NCBI GenBank assembly: GCA_022360075.1
Contig: JAKSDN010000631.1
Coordinates: 1 to 5,597, forward strand
Length of the DNA: 5,597 nucleotides
Origin: Kiloniellales bacterium
GTDB lineage: Bacteria; Pseudomonadota; Alphaproteobacteria; Kiloniellales; JAKSDN01
Reading direction: 5' to 3'
Translations under genes and position numbers: made by a program
Shown: positions 1 to 5,272 of the stretch, piece by piece
Layout: each line of letters begins with the position of its first letter
How positions within the stretch are numbered: position 1 is the stretch's first letter
Notes under the pieces: model-generated
Seen by the model: the letters and a program-made list of their open reading frames with translations, nothing else
Told to the model about the DNA's origin: nothing
Database searches by the model: none

Positions 1-627
1 GCTGAGGCCGGCCAGCAGGATCAGGAACATGAGCGGCGTCCATTCCCAGATCTCGGCGATCATGACCGCGACCATCGCCAGGTTCACGTCGCTCAGCCAG
101 TTGATCTCGACGGGAAAGCCCAGGACGCGGCCGATCAGGTCATTGATCGGCCCGGCCTGCTGAAACATGATGAAGAACATGTAGCCGACGACGGCCGGCA
201 CCACCATCATTGGCGTCAGCAGGATCGTGTAGAACAGCGTCTTGCCCGGGAACTTGTCGACGAAGAGCGTGGCGATGCCCAGGCCGATCAGGAACTGGGC
301 CGGCACGCAGACGATGACGATCACCAGCGTGCGCCAGATCGCTCCCCACATGCGGTCGTCTTGAATCAGATCGACGTAGTTCAGGAACCAGTTCCAAGAC
401 TCATAGGCCTGGTACCAGGGCACGCCGTCGAGCGGTGTCCACCACGTGAGGCTGACGTAGATCTGCATCAGCAGCGGGAAGACGACGATGAAGACCAGGA
501 GAAGCTGAGCCGGCAGGGCCATCAGGTTGCCGACGCGCCGGCCCTCCTGCTCGAGCGGCAGCTCTTTTTCGTTTTGCGGTGCGCTCGCCGCAGGTTCGAC
601 CTGGTCCATTGCCGACAGGCCGGTCAC
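1..627 (-). CDS. ABC transporter permease, MalF/UgpA type (CUT1), C-terminally incomplete at window edge
   Basis: Inner-membrane subunit of a binding-protein-dependent importer; it should pair with the other permease to form the channel. The reading frame is open to the left edge, so the C-terminus, including the EAA loop that contacts the ATPase, is missing. Counting from the ATG at 609, a charged cytoplasmic tail of about 25 residues (EKELPLEQEGRR) is followed by a first membrane segment near 29-54 (LPAQLLLVFIVVFPLLMQIY), a periplasmic Trp-rich loop, then hydrophobic segments near 94-116, 126-150 and 177-203. The N-terminal 'LPAQLLL..FPLL' pattern is characteristic of MalF/UgpA-like proteins. 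I chose the GTG at 627: it overlaps the upstream stop as GTGA and has GGAG 10 nt upstream (638-641). The ATG at 609 is in frame but has no visible Shine-Dalgarno. It is the last visible gene of the minus-strand operon. The substrate cannot be read from the sequence. Confidence 0.9.
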   Translation of the reverse strand, partial: MTGLSAMDQVEPAASAPQNEKELPLEQEGRRVGNLMALPAQLLLVFIVVFPLLMQIYVSLTWWTPLDGVPWYQAYESWNWFLNYVDLIQDDRMWGAIWRTLVIVIVCVPAQFLIGLGIATLFVDKFPGKTLFYTILLTPMMVVPAVVGYMFFIMFQQAGPINDLIGRVLGFPVEINWLSDVNLAMVAVMIAEIWEWTPLMFLILLAGLS

Positions 628-1484
628 TGCTTGAGCGCTCCGAAAGTCAGGCCACGCACCAGATAGCGCTGGATGGTCATGCCGAGGATCACCGGTGGGA
701 TCGCGGCGATCAGCCCGAGCGCCGCTTTCATGCCATAGAGCTGGCCGCCCATCGCCGTCGCCAGCGCGTTCATGTAGACCGGGATCGTCACCCAGTCCTT
801 GCGGGTCAGCAGCAGCGCCATGATGTAGTCGGACCAGTTGAGGATGAAGACGAAGAGGACGGTGCTGGCGAGCCCGGCTTTCACCATCGGCAGCGTAACT
901 TTCCAGAACACCCGAAAGCGTGAGCAGCCCTCGACCAGCGCCGCTTCCTCGATCTCGATCGGCACCTCGTCGAAGAAGGTCTTCATCAGCCAGAAGGAGA
1001 AGGGCAGCGTGACGATCGCGTAGATCAGCGCGAGGCCCCACCAAGTGTCGATCATGCCGAGATAGGCCCACATGATCATGACCGGGATCATGACGGCGAG
1101 CGGCGGAAAGAGCCGGAGCTGGAGCACCGAGAGCGGCAGGTTGCCCGCGACCTTGAAGCGCGAGACCGCATAGGCGCCGAGCGTGCCGACCACGACGGCG
1201 ATGATCGTGCCCAAGCTCGCCGTGACCAGGCTGGCGAAGATCGGGCGCCCGGCGGTGCGGTCCAGGCTGACGATCAGGCCCTCGGTCTCGCCGGTGAAGA
1301 TGTACTCGAAGTTGCCCCAGGTCGGCTCCTTGGGCCACCAATGCACGGCGCCAGCGGCGGTGGTCCACTCGTTGAAGGGCTTGAAGGCCATCGAGGCCAT
1401 CCACAGGATCGGCAGCAGGGCGATCGCGGTGGACAGCAGGATGATGGCGTAGCGGAGCGCTTCCTGGACGAGGCTGCGGGTCAC
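624..1484 (-). CDS. ABC transporter permease, MalG/UgpE type (CUT1)
   Basis: Second transmembrane subunit of the importer, 286 residues, the usual size for MalG-like permeases. Hydrophobic segments lie near residues 12-30, 84-107, 119-144, 149-167, 203-223 and 255-270, fitting six membrane helices. The cytoplasmic EAA loop that docks the ATPase is textbook: E180-A-A, then G186, and L198-P199, with the family spacing EAA-x3-G-x9-(I/V)-x-LP. The C-terminus (QRYLVRGLTFGALK) is a MalG-family hallmark. A TTG at 1511 gives a longer frame, but I prefer the GTG at 1484 because GGGAG lies 8 nt upstream (1493-1497) and because the longer version would begin inside a perfect hairpin. The stop overlaps the GTG start of the next permease by 4 nt. 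The gene comes before the MalF-type permease, the reverse of the common F-then-G order. Confidence 0.93.
   Translation of the reverse strand: MTRSLVQEALRYAIILLSTAIALLPILWMASMAFKPFNEWTTAAGAVHWWPKEPTWGNFEYIFTGETEGLIVSLDRTAGRPIFASLVTASLGTIIAVVVGTLGAYAVSRFKVAGNLPLSVLQLRLFPPLAVMIPVMIMWAYLGMIDTWWGLALIYAIVTLPFSFWLMKTFFDEVPIEIEEAALVEGCSRFRVFWKVTLPMVKAGLASTVLFVFILNWSDYIMALLLTRKDWVTIPVYMNALATAMGGQLYGMKAALGLIAAIPPVILGMTIQRYLVRGLTFGALKQ
638..641 (-). promoter_or_regulatory. Shine-Dalgarno supporting the overlapping GTG start of the MalF-type permease
   Basis: GGAG on the minus strand, 10 nt before the GTG at 627 and inside the last codons of the upstream permease. The alternative ATG at 609 has no purine-rich site at a usable distance. 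Confidence 0.45.
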
Positions 1485-1540
1485 GGGACCGGCTCCCGAC
1501 GGGGCGGCCAAAACTGGCCGCCCCGCTTCGGGCCCTGCAT
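1481..1540 (-). CDS. Possible 19-codon linking ORF between binding protein and permease (speculative)
   Basis: The binding-protein stop overlaps an ATG (TGATG, 1542-1538). This ATG opens a 19-codon frame (MQGPKRGGQFWPPRREPVP) ending in a TGA at 1483-1481 that overlaps the GTG start of the next permease (GTGA). The frame covers the whole gap and runs through the GC-rich hairpin. It might carry re-initiating ribosomes across the hairpin to the permease start. No convincing Shine-Dalgarno precedes it, and short open frames are common in GC-rich DNA, so coding is unproven. Confidence 0.2.
   Translation of the reverse strand: MQGPKRGGQFWPPRREPVP
1493..1497 (-). promoter_or_regulatory. Shine-Dalgarno deciding the MalG-type permease start
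   Basis: GGGAG on the minus strand, 8 nt before the GTG at 1484. It supports the GTG rather than the TTG at 1511 as the start. It lies immediately beyond the intercistronic hairpin. Confidence 0.6.
1500..1525 (-). promoter_or_regulatory. Perfect GC-rich intercistronic stem-loop after the binding-protein gene
   Basis: On the minus strand, CGGGGCGGCCA and TGGCCGCCCCG form an 11-bp perfect stem around a GTTT loop, extendable by a G-U pair. It lies 15 nt past the binding-protein stop and only 2 nt before the Shine-Dalgarno of the permease. No U-tract follows on either strand, so it is not a canonical intrinsic terminator. Known operons of this type (malE-malF in E. coli) use intercistronic hairpins to protect the 3' end of the binding-protein mRNA and give it higher output than the permeases. 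That role here is an inference. Confidence 0.75.
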
Positions 1541-3150
1541 CAGGCTTCGTCGATGAGCGTCGGCCAGGCCGCGCGGCTCGCCCGGATCGCCTCGATCGTG
1601 CGGTCCTCGCCCTTGCGCCGGATGATGCGCTTCCAGCGCCTGGCGCAGTCCTTCATCGCATCCTCGGCCGACTTCTGGCCGGTCAGCGCGGCCTGCAGCT
1701 CCTCGTCCAACGCATTGTCCATCGCGGTCTGGCCGGCGAAGTTGAGCGTCGGCGCGGAGCGGCTGATGGTCTCGCGGATCACCGGCACCAGGTAGTCGTG
1801 GTAGGTCTGGACCACCAGCGGCTCGTCGAGGTTCGCCTTCTGGAAGGGGTCGAAGTAGCCGCCGGGGTTGCCGGCCATCCAGCTGAAGGTGCGCGTCGAG
1901 CTCAGCCACTGCAGGAACAGGTAGGCCGCTTCCGGATGCGCGCTCTGCGAGGAGACCTCGGCGTTGATGTTGTAGTAGATCACCGAGCGGCGCACGAGCT
2001 TGCCGTCGTGCATGCGCCCCGGCGGCAGATAAGCACCGAGGTTGCCGGCGATCGGCGAGGCCGGCGTGCCGTCGGCGTTCATGCGGTCGTAGAACTTGGC
2101 CAAGTTGGTATAGGTCGAGATGTGGGCGGTCAGCCCGTTGGCCATGCCGCCATAGGCCTCGGCGTAGGTCCAGGACAGGATGTCCGGGTGCGACCACTGC
2201 TTCAGGGCCAAGTGCTCCTCGGCGCATTGGATGCCGAGGTCGCTGTCGAGGTTCGGGTTACCGTCGTCGTCGAACCAATAAAGGTTGGGCGCGGCCATGC
2301 TGGCGAAGCGCGCGTAGAAGGTCGGCAGGCCCCAGAAGGGGCTCATCATGTTGCCGTTGCCGTACATGGCGCCTTCGCCGATGCCTTGGGCGCCGGTGAA
2401 GAACTCGGAGATGTGGTCCGACTCTTCCCAGGTCCGGGGCGGCGCGAGGGAATGGCCGTACTTGTCCTCGAAGGCCGCGCGATGCTTGGGATCTTCGTAG
2501 ACGCTCTTGTTATAGACCCAGGTCTGGAAGTCGCCGTCCAGCGAGACCGAGTAGTACTTACCATTGTACTTGTAGAGCAATTCTTCGATCTGGGGCGAGG
2601 GCGTGCCGCGCTCCGGGTCGCCCCAATCGGGCTGATACTTGTCGACGAACTCGCTCAAGTCGGCCGCGCCCTTGGCCTCGACCAGGTCGCCGAGGTTGTT
2701 CCAGGGTTGGGTGTAGATGTCGTAGGCCGCCGAGCTGGTCGTGACGTCCTGGAGCACCCGGGTCCAGATCTTGTCGGCCGGGGCGCCGACGATATCGATC
2801 TCGACGCCGGTCTCGCGCTCCCAGACTTCCTTCACGCTTGGCGCCCCTTCGGGGAAGGGCTTCGTGATCTGGCCGATGGCGCCGTCGGTCAGCAGCATCA
2901 CGATCTTCTTCGGCGCCTTGCCGTCGGCGACCAGGCGCTTCATGCCCTCGATCGCGCGGCCCTCCGACATCGACTCGTTGTATTGAAATCGCTCCGCGCC
3001 CGCGAAGCCGCTGGGGCCGCCGGTCATGCCTTCGGCCAGGTCCGACTGCGCGCCGGCCGGGCGAACGAAACGGGGGTTGACGCCGAGCGCGGCGGTCGTC
3101 ACCAAGCCGCCGACGCCGGCCTTCAGGGTATCTCTACGTGTCCACCTCAT
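1540..3150 (-). CDS. ABC transporter extracellular solute-binding protein (family 1 type), Tat-exported
   Basis: Periplasmic receptor that should capture the substrate and deliver it to the two permeases encoded downstream. It has 536 residues, longer than the roughly 400-450 of typical CUT1 binding proteins. The N-terminus (MRWTRRDTLKAG) carries a twin-arginine motif at R5-R6, a hydrophobic stretch to about residue 24, and a probable cleavage site after AGA (34/35). There is no lipobox cysteine, so the mature protein is likely soluble. Binding-protein-like features include a beta-strand start near 83-88 (KKIVML), an Asp/Tyr/Trp-rich segment around 142-155 (AYDIYTQPWNNLGDL), and a region near 193-215 (YKYNGKYYSVSLDGDFQTWVYN) resembling the 'Y..DGK.Y.vP....t..l.YNK' pattern of the family. 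The ATG at 3150 is chosen over TTG at 3168 because GGGAGG (3161-3166), at 10 nt spacing, would lie inside the longer frame. Substrate unknown; a sugar or polyol is a family-level guess. Confidence 0.93.
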   Translation of the reverse strand: MRWTRRDTLKAGVGGLVTTAALGVNPRFVRPAGAQSDLAEGMTGGPSGFAGAERFQYNESMSEGRAIEGMKRLVADGKAPKKIVMLLTDGAIGQITKPFPEGAPSVKEVWERETGVEIDIVGAPADKIWTRVLQDVTTSSAAYDIYTQPWNNLGDLVEAKGAADLSEFVDKYQPDWGDPERGTPSPQIEELLYKYNGKYYSVSLDGDFQTWVYNKSVYEDPKHRAAFEDKYGHSLAPPRTWEESDHISEFFTGAQGIGEGAMYGNGNMMSPFWGLPTFYARFASMAAPNLYWFDDDGNPNLDSDLGIQCAEEHLALKQWSHPDILSWTYAEAYGGMANGLTAHISTYTNLAKFYDRMNADGTPASPIAGNLGAYLPPGRMHDGKLVRRSVIYYNINAEVSSQSAHPEAAYLFLQWLSSTRTFSWMAGNPGGYFDPFQKANLDEPLVVQTYHDYLVPVIRETISRSAPTLNFAGQTAMDNALDEELQAALTGQKSAEDAMKDCARRWKRIIRRKGEDRTIEAIRASRAAWPTLIDEA

Positions 3151-3160
3151 AGCTGCAGTG

Positions 3161-3166
3161 CCTCCC
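3161..3166 (-). promoter_or_regulatory. Shine-Dalgarno of the solute-binding protein gene
   Basis: GGGAGG on the minus strand, 10 nt before the ATG at 3150. A TTG-initiated frame from 3168 would contain this site within its own first codons, so the ATG is the likelier start. Confidence 0.7.
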
Positions 3167-3175
3167 AATCCCTGC

Positions 3176-3196
3176 GATCAGATGTTCTTATTGATC
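3176..3196. repeat. Inverted repeat GATCA-N11-TGATC in the transporter-operon leader
   Basis: Arms GATCA at 3176-3180 and TGATC at 3192-3196 form an imperfect operator-like dyad with an 11-nt centre. It lies just downstream of the candidate -10 of the minus-strand promoter, where a repressor could act. The arms are only 5 bp, so chance is possible. Confidence 0.3.
3187..3196 (-). repeat. 10-mer GATCAATAAG, copy in the transporter leader
   Basis: It reads GATCAATAAG on the minus strand, 36 nt before the binding-protein ATG and just downstream of the candidate -10. Its first five bases are also one arm of the GATCA-N11-TGATC dyad. Confidence 0.35.
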
Positions 3197-3205
3197 TTTT
3201 GCTCG

Positions 3206-3235
3206 ATTGTATTCTAGGCTCTCGTTCGTACGCAA
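3206..3235 (-). promoter_or_regulatory. Candidate sigma-70-type promoter of the transporter operon
   Basis: On the minus strand, TTGCGT (3235-3230) and TACAAT (3211-3206) are separated by 18 nt. TACAAT matches the -10 consensus at five of six positions, and the -35 keeps the TTG core. Transcription would begin near 3199, giving a leader of about 50 nt before the binding-protein ATG. This rests on motif resemblance only. Confidence 0.45.
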
Positions 3236-3242
3236 GCCGTTT

Positions 3243-3248
3243 CATAAT
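3243..3248 (+). promoter_or_regulatory. Candidate -10 element of the lactonase gene promoter
   Basis: CATAAT matches five of six -10 positions and would start transcription near 3255, about 29 nt before the ATG at 3284. The sequence 17 nt upstream (TCTCGT, 3220-3225) is a poor -35, which would fit an activator-dependent promoter or a false positive. The element lies 8 nt from the -35 of the opposing candidate promoter, so the two would be back-to-back. Confidence 0.3.
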
Positions 3249-3270
3249 CGGTGTTAGAGCGGATTGGAGA

Positions 3271-3276
3271 GGGAGG
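3271..3276 (+). promoter_or_regulatory. Shine-Dalgarno deciding the lactonase start
   Basis: GGGAGG, 7 nt before the ATG at 3284. It makes this ATG a much better start than the in-frame GTG at 3251. Confidence 0.75.
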
Positions 3277-3283
3277 CGACCCG

Positions 3284-4198
3284 ATGGCCTATCGGATCGA
3301 GGCGGTGCTCGACTGCGGCAATCATCTCGGCGAAGGGCCAATCTGGGATGTCGAGGAGGGGCGTCTCTATTGGGTCGATGGAACCGGCCGCAGAGTTGGC
3401 AATCCTAACGTGTGGCGGCTCGACCCGCGTAGCGGCAAGGTGGACAACTGGTCAATCGATCATGACGTCGGTGCGATGGCACTGCGCAAGGATGGCGGCG
3501 CCGTTCTCGCGCTGGACGACGGCTTCTACCTCTTCGATTTCGATAGCGGTCAGCTCGATCTCATCGAGCAGGTCGAGGCCGAGCAAGCGCGCACGCGGCT
3601 GAACGACGGCAAGTGTGATCGCCGTGGGCGTTTCTTTGCCGGCGGCATGGACGACAAGGAGGAGCTGAAGATCTGCGGTCTCTATCGCCTCGATCCCGAC
3701 TTGAAGATAAAACAAGTAGATCAAGGCATTATCTGCTCGAACGGGCCCTGCTGGAGCCCGGACGACCGCACGTTCTATTTCGCCGACACCTTCCAGGAGG
3801 AGTTCTGGGCCTACGACTATGACATCGAGACCGGCGATCTCTCGAACCGTCGTGTCTTCGCCTCGACTGACGATGACATCGGCGTTGCCGACGGCTCGAC
3901 CGTCGACGCGGAAGGCTTCATGTGGAATGCCCAGGTGATCGGCGGCGAGCTCGTGCGCTATGCGCCGGACGGCTCGGTCGAGCGGCGCATCGGCATGCCG
4001 GTGCGCAACGTCACCTCGCTGACGTTTGGTGGTGATAATCTCGACGAGATCTATGTAACATCGATGGCGCGGGTCGCGCATCCCGCGGTCCATGATATGT
4101 TCGTCAAAGAGGTCAGACCCCAGTTCGGCGCCGGCAGCCTGTTCAAGGTCACCGGTCTGGGCATTCGGGGGCTACCGGAACCACGTTTCGCCGGCTGA
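3284..4198 (+). CDS. SMP-30/gluconolactonase/LRE family lactonase
   Basis: Predicted metal-dependent lactone hydrolase with a six-bladed beta-propeller fold, 304 residues, a normal family length. No signal peptide is seen, so it should be cytoplasmic. The metal ligands known in human SMP-30 (Glu18, Asn154, Asp204) have clear counterparts: E17 in GEGPIWD, N153 in SNGPCWSPD and D203 in VADGSTVDAEG. Substrate-side residues are present in TRLNDGKCDRRGRFFAGGMD (R105, N107, D108). The late YVTSMAR segment (257-263) is also typical. I chose the ATG at 3284, which has GGGAGG at 3271-3276, 7 nt away, over a GTG at 3251. The gene is divergent from the sugar-type importer and lies 171 bp before molybdenum-hydroxylase genes, suggesting it opens a lactone in the same pathway. 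A short stretch near 3702-3740 is AT-rich with rare codons (ATA, AAA). The exact lactone cannot be told. Confidence 0.93.
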   Translation: MAYRIEAVLDCGNHLGEGPIWDVEEGRLYWVDGTGRRVGNPNVWRLDPRSGKVDNWSIDHDVGAMALRKDGGAVLALDDGFYLFDFDSGQLDLIEQVEAEQARTRLNDGKCDRRGRFFAGGMDDKEELKICGLYRLDPDLKIKQVDQGIICSNGPCWSPDDRTFYFADTFQEEFWAYDYDIETGDLSNRRVFASTDDDIGVADGSTVDAEGFMWNAQVIGGELVRYAPDGSVERRIGMPVRNVTSLTFGGDNLDEIYVTSMARVAHPAVHDMFVKEVRPQFGAGSLFKVTGLGIRGLPEPRFAG

Positions 4199-4369
4199 TC
4201 GGATGCGCGAAGGACTCGCCCGTCGAGCAGAAATCCCATAGAGTTAAATGAGTTTCTGATCAATAAGGAGCGCGGACCTAAAACACGCCACGCAAGACCC
4301 ACAAACAAAAACAAAGACACCGTCGAAGGGCCCCGAGCCCGCGGGAAACGAGGGAGGATCAAAGCTGTC
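4199..4369 (+). promoter_or_regulatory. 171-bp leader between lactonase and FAD-subunit genes, with T-free A/C-rich stretch
   Basis: I see no gene and no stem followed by a U-tract, so read-through from the lactonase gene is possible. The region is less GC-rich than its neighbours around 4231-4270 (AAATCCCATAGAGTTAAATG). It carries GATCAATAAG at 4258-4267, which also occurs in the transporter-operon leader. From 4280 to 4322 there are 43 nt without a single T, including ACAAACAAAAACAAAGACAC, which would be unstructured in the transcript. No good -35/-10 pair was found. GGGAGG (4352-4357) lies 12 nt before the ATG at 4370, slightly long spacing. Confidence 0.4.
4258..4267 (+). repeat. 10-mer GATCAATAAG, copy in the dehydrogenase leader
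   Basis: An exact copy of the 10-mer on the minus strand at 3196-3187. Both copies point toward the start of the downstream gene (FAD subunit here, binding protein there). This could be a shared regulator half-site or coincidence. Confidence 0.35.
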
Positions 4370-5242
4370 ATGTATCCGTCACCCATTGACGATTACCACC
4401 GGCCGTCCACGATTCAGGAGGCGGTGAGCGCCATCTCGAACGGCGGCGATGAAGCTTTTTTCATCGCTGGTGGACAGAGCCTGATGCAGGCCATGAAAGC
4501 GCGCCTGGTCCAGCCGCGCTGTCTGGTGGATCTGCAAGGCGTCGCCGAACTGCAAGGCGTGAGCTACAACGGCAGCGTCAAGATCGGCGCTATGACCCGC
4601 TACGTCGTGCTCGCCAATGAGACCGGGCTGGCGCCGGCCTATGCGGCGATCGTCGACGCCGCCGCCCATGTCGGCGACCGGCAGGTGCGCAACCGCGGGA
4701 CGATTGGTGGCAGTGTCTGCTGGAATTATCTGGCCGCCTGCATGCCGGCGGTCGCGCTCGGCCTCGGCGCCAAGATGAATCTGATGTCGAACGGCGGCAG
4801 CGAGCGGGCGCTCTCGGCCGACGACTTCATCGGCGCGCCGCTCGAGACCGCGCGCGAGGACGGCGAGCTTCTGGTCTCGCTTGAGCTGCCCAAGCCGCCG
4901 GCCGGCGCCGGCAGCGCCTACAAGAAATGGGCGCTCTTGACCGACGGCCTGCCGGTGATCGGCGCTTGCGTCTACGTCGAGACGGATGGCGGGAAGTGCA
5001 CGAAGGCGCGGGTCGCCTTCGGCGGCTTGGCCTCCGGGCCGAAGCGTTCGGAAGCGGCCGAGGGCAAGCTGGTCGGCTGCGCGGCCGGCGACGGCGAGGC
5101 GATCGCCGCCGCCATGGACGCGGCGTCGGGAGAGCTCGAAACCCAGGGCGACCTCTGGGCCGATCCGGCCTACCGCAAGCACCTTATCGTCACGCTGGGC
5201 GCCGAGATGGCGGCCACCGCGCTCGGCCGCGCGGCCGGCTGA
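4370..5242 (+). CDS. FAD-binding medium subunit of a molybdenum hydroxylase (CoxM/xanthine dehydrogenase subunit M family)
   Basis: Electron-transfer flavoprotein subunit of a cytoplasmic molybdopterin dehydrogenase; it should take electrons from the [2Fe-2S] subunit and pass them to an acceptor. The 290 residues match the family length. The N-terminus (YPSPIDDYHRPSTIQEAV) is typical, and the two FAD-contact motifs are present: AGGQSL at 33-38 and RNRGTIGGS at 108-115. An LVDL strand (52-55) and a KIGAMTRY segment (71-78) also fit. The C-terminal domain after about residue 180 (SAYKKWALLTDGLPVIGACV) matches CO_deh_flav_C-like sequences but has WALLTDGLPV where family members more often have an Arg-rich stretch. 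After TIGG, the usual His-Ala-Asp-Pro run is replaced by SVCWNYLAACMPAV, with cysteines at 117 and 124. The small-subunit gene follows 30 bp later, the canonical M-S order. Substrate is not determined by this subunit. Confidence 0.92.
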   Translation: MYPSPIDDYHRPSTIQEAVSAISNGGDEAFFIAGGQSLMQAMKARLVQPRCLVDLQGVAELQGVSYNGSVKIGAMTRYVVLANETGLAPAYAAIVDAAAHVGDRQVRNRGTIGGSVCWNYLAACMPAVALGLGAKMNLMSNGGSERALSADDFIGAPLETAREDGELLVSLELPKPPAGAGSAYKKWALLTDGLPVIGACVYVETDGGKCTKARVAFGGLASGPKRSEAAEGKLVGCAAGDGEAIAAAMDAASGELETQGDLWADPAYRKHLIVTLGAEMAATALGRAAG

Positions 5243-5272
5243 TCCGAGCAGGTCCGATCAGGGAGCCAATCC

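Noticed and set aside
1485..1511. TTG at 1511 as the permease start
   Set aside because: It would begin inside the perfect hairpin and lacks a Shine-Dalgarno. The GTG at 1484 has GGGAG 8 nt upstream.
1481..2227. A 248-codon minus-strand frame overlapping the binding-protein gene
   Set aside because: It is an out-of-frame shadow of the binding-protein gene, rich in Arg and Pro without a domain. Only its last 19 codons, in the intergenic gap, are discussed separately as a possible mini-ORF.
3251..3283. In-frame GTG at 3251 as a longer lactonase start
   Set aside because: The added residues (MLERIGEGGDP) are encoded by the Shine-Dalgarno region. The ATG at 3284 has GGGAGG at ideal spacing.
1798..3408. 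A 536-codon open frame on the plus strand, antisense to the solute-binding protein gene
   Set aside because: It is opposite a well-supported gene with a Tat signal and family features. Its composition (rich in V, G, R, L, A with no recognisable domain) is that of a GC-rich antisense shadow.
3452..4093. A 213-codon minus-strand frame antisense to the lactonase gene
   Set aside because: The opposite strand carries the lactonase with all metal ligands. This frame shows no motif or ribosome site.
4328..4345. Short GC-rich self-complementary stretch (GGGCCCCGAGCCCGCGGG) considered as a terminator before the FAD-subunit gene
   Set aside because: The stems are only about 4 bp, and no T-run follows.
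4379..5182. A 267-codon minus-strand frame antisense to the FAD-subunit gene
   Set aside because: Low-complexity Arg/Ala/Gly-rich translation typical of GC-rich antisense; the plus-strand gene has clear FAD motifs.
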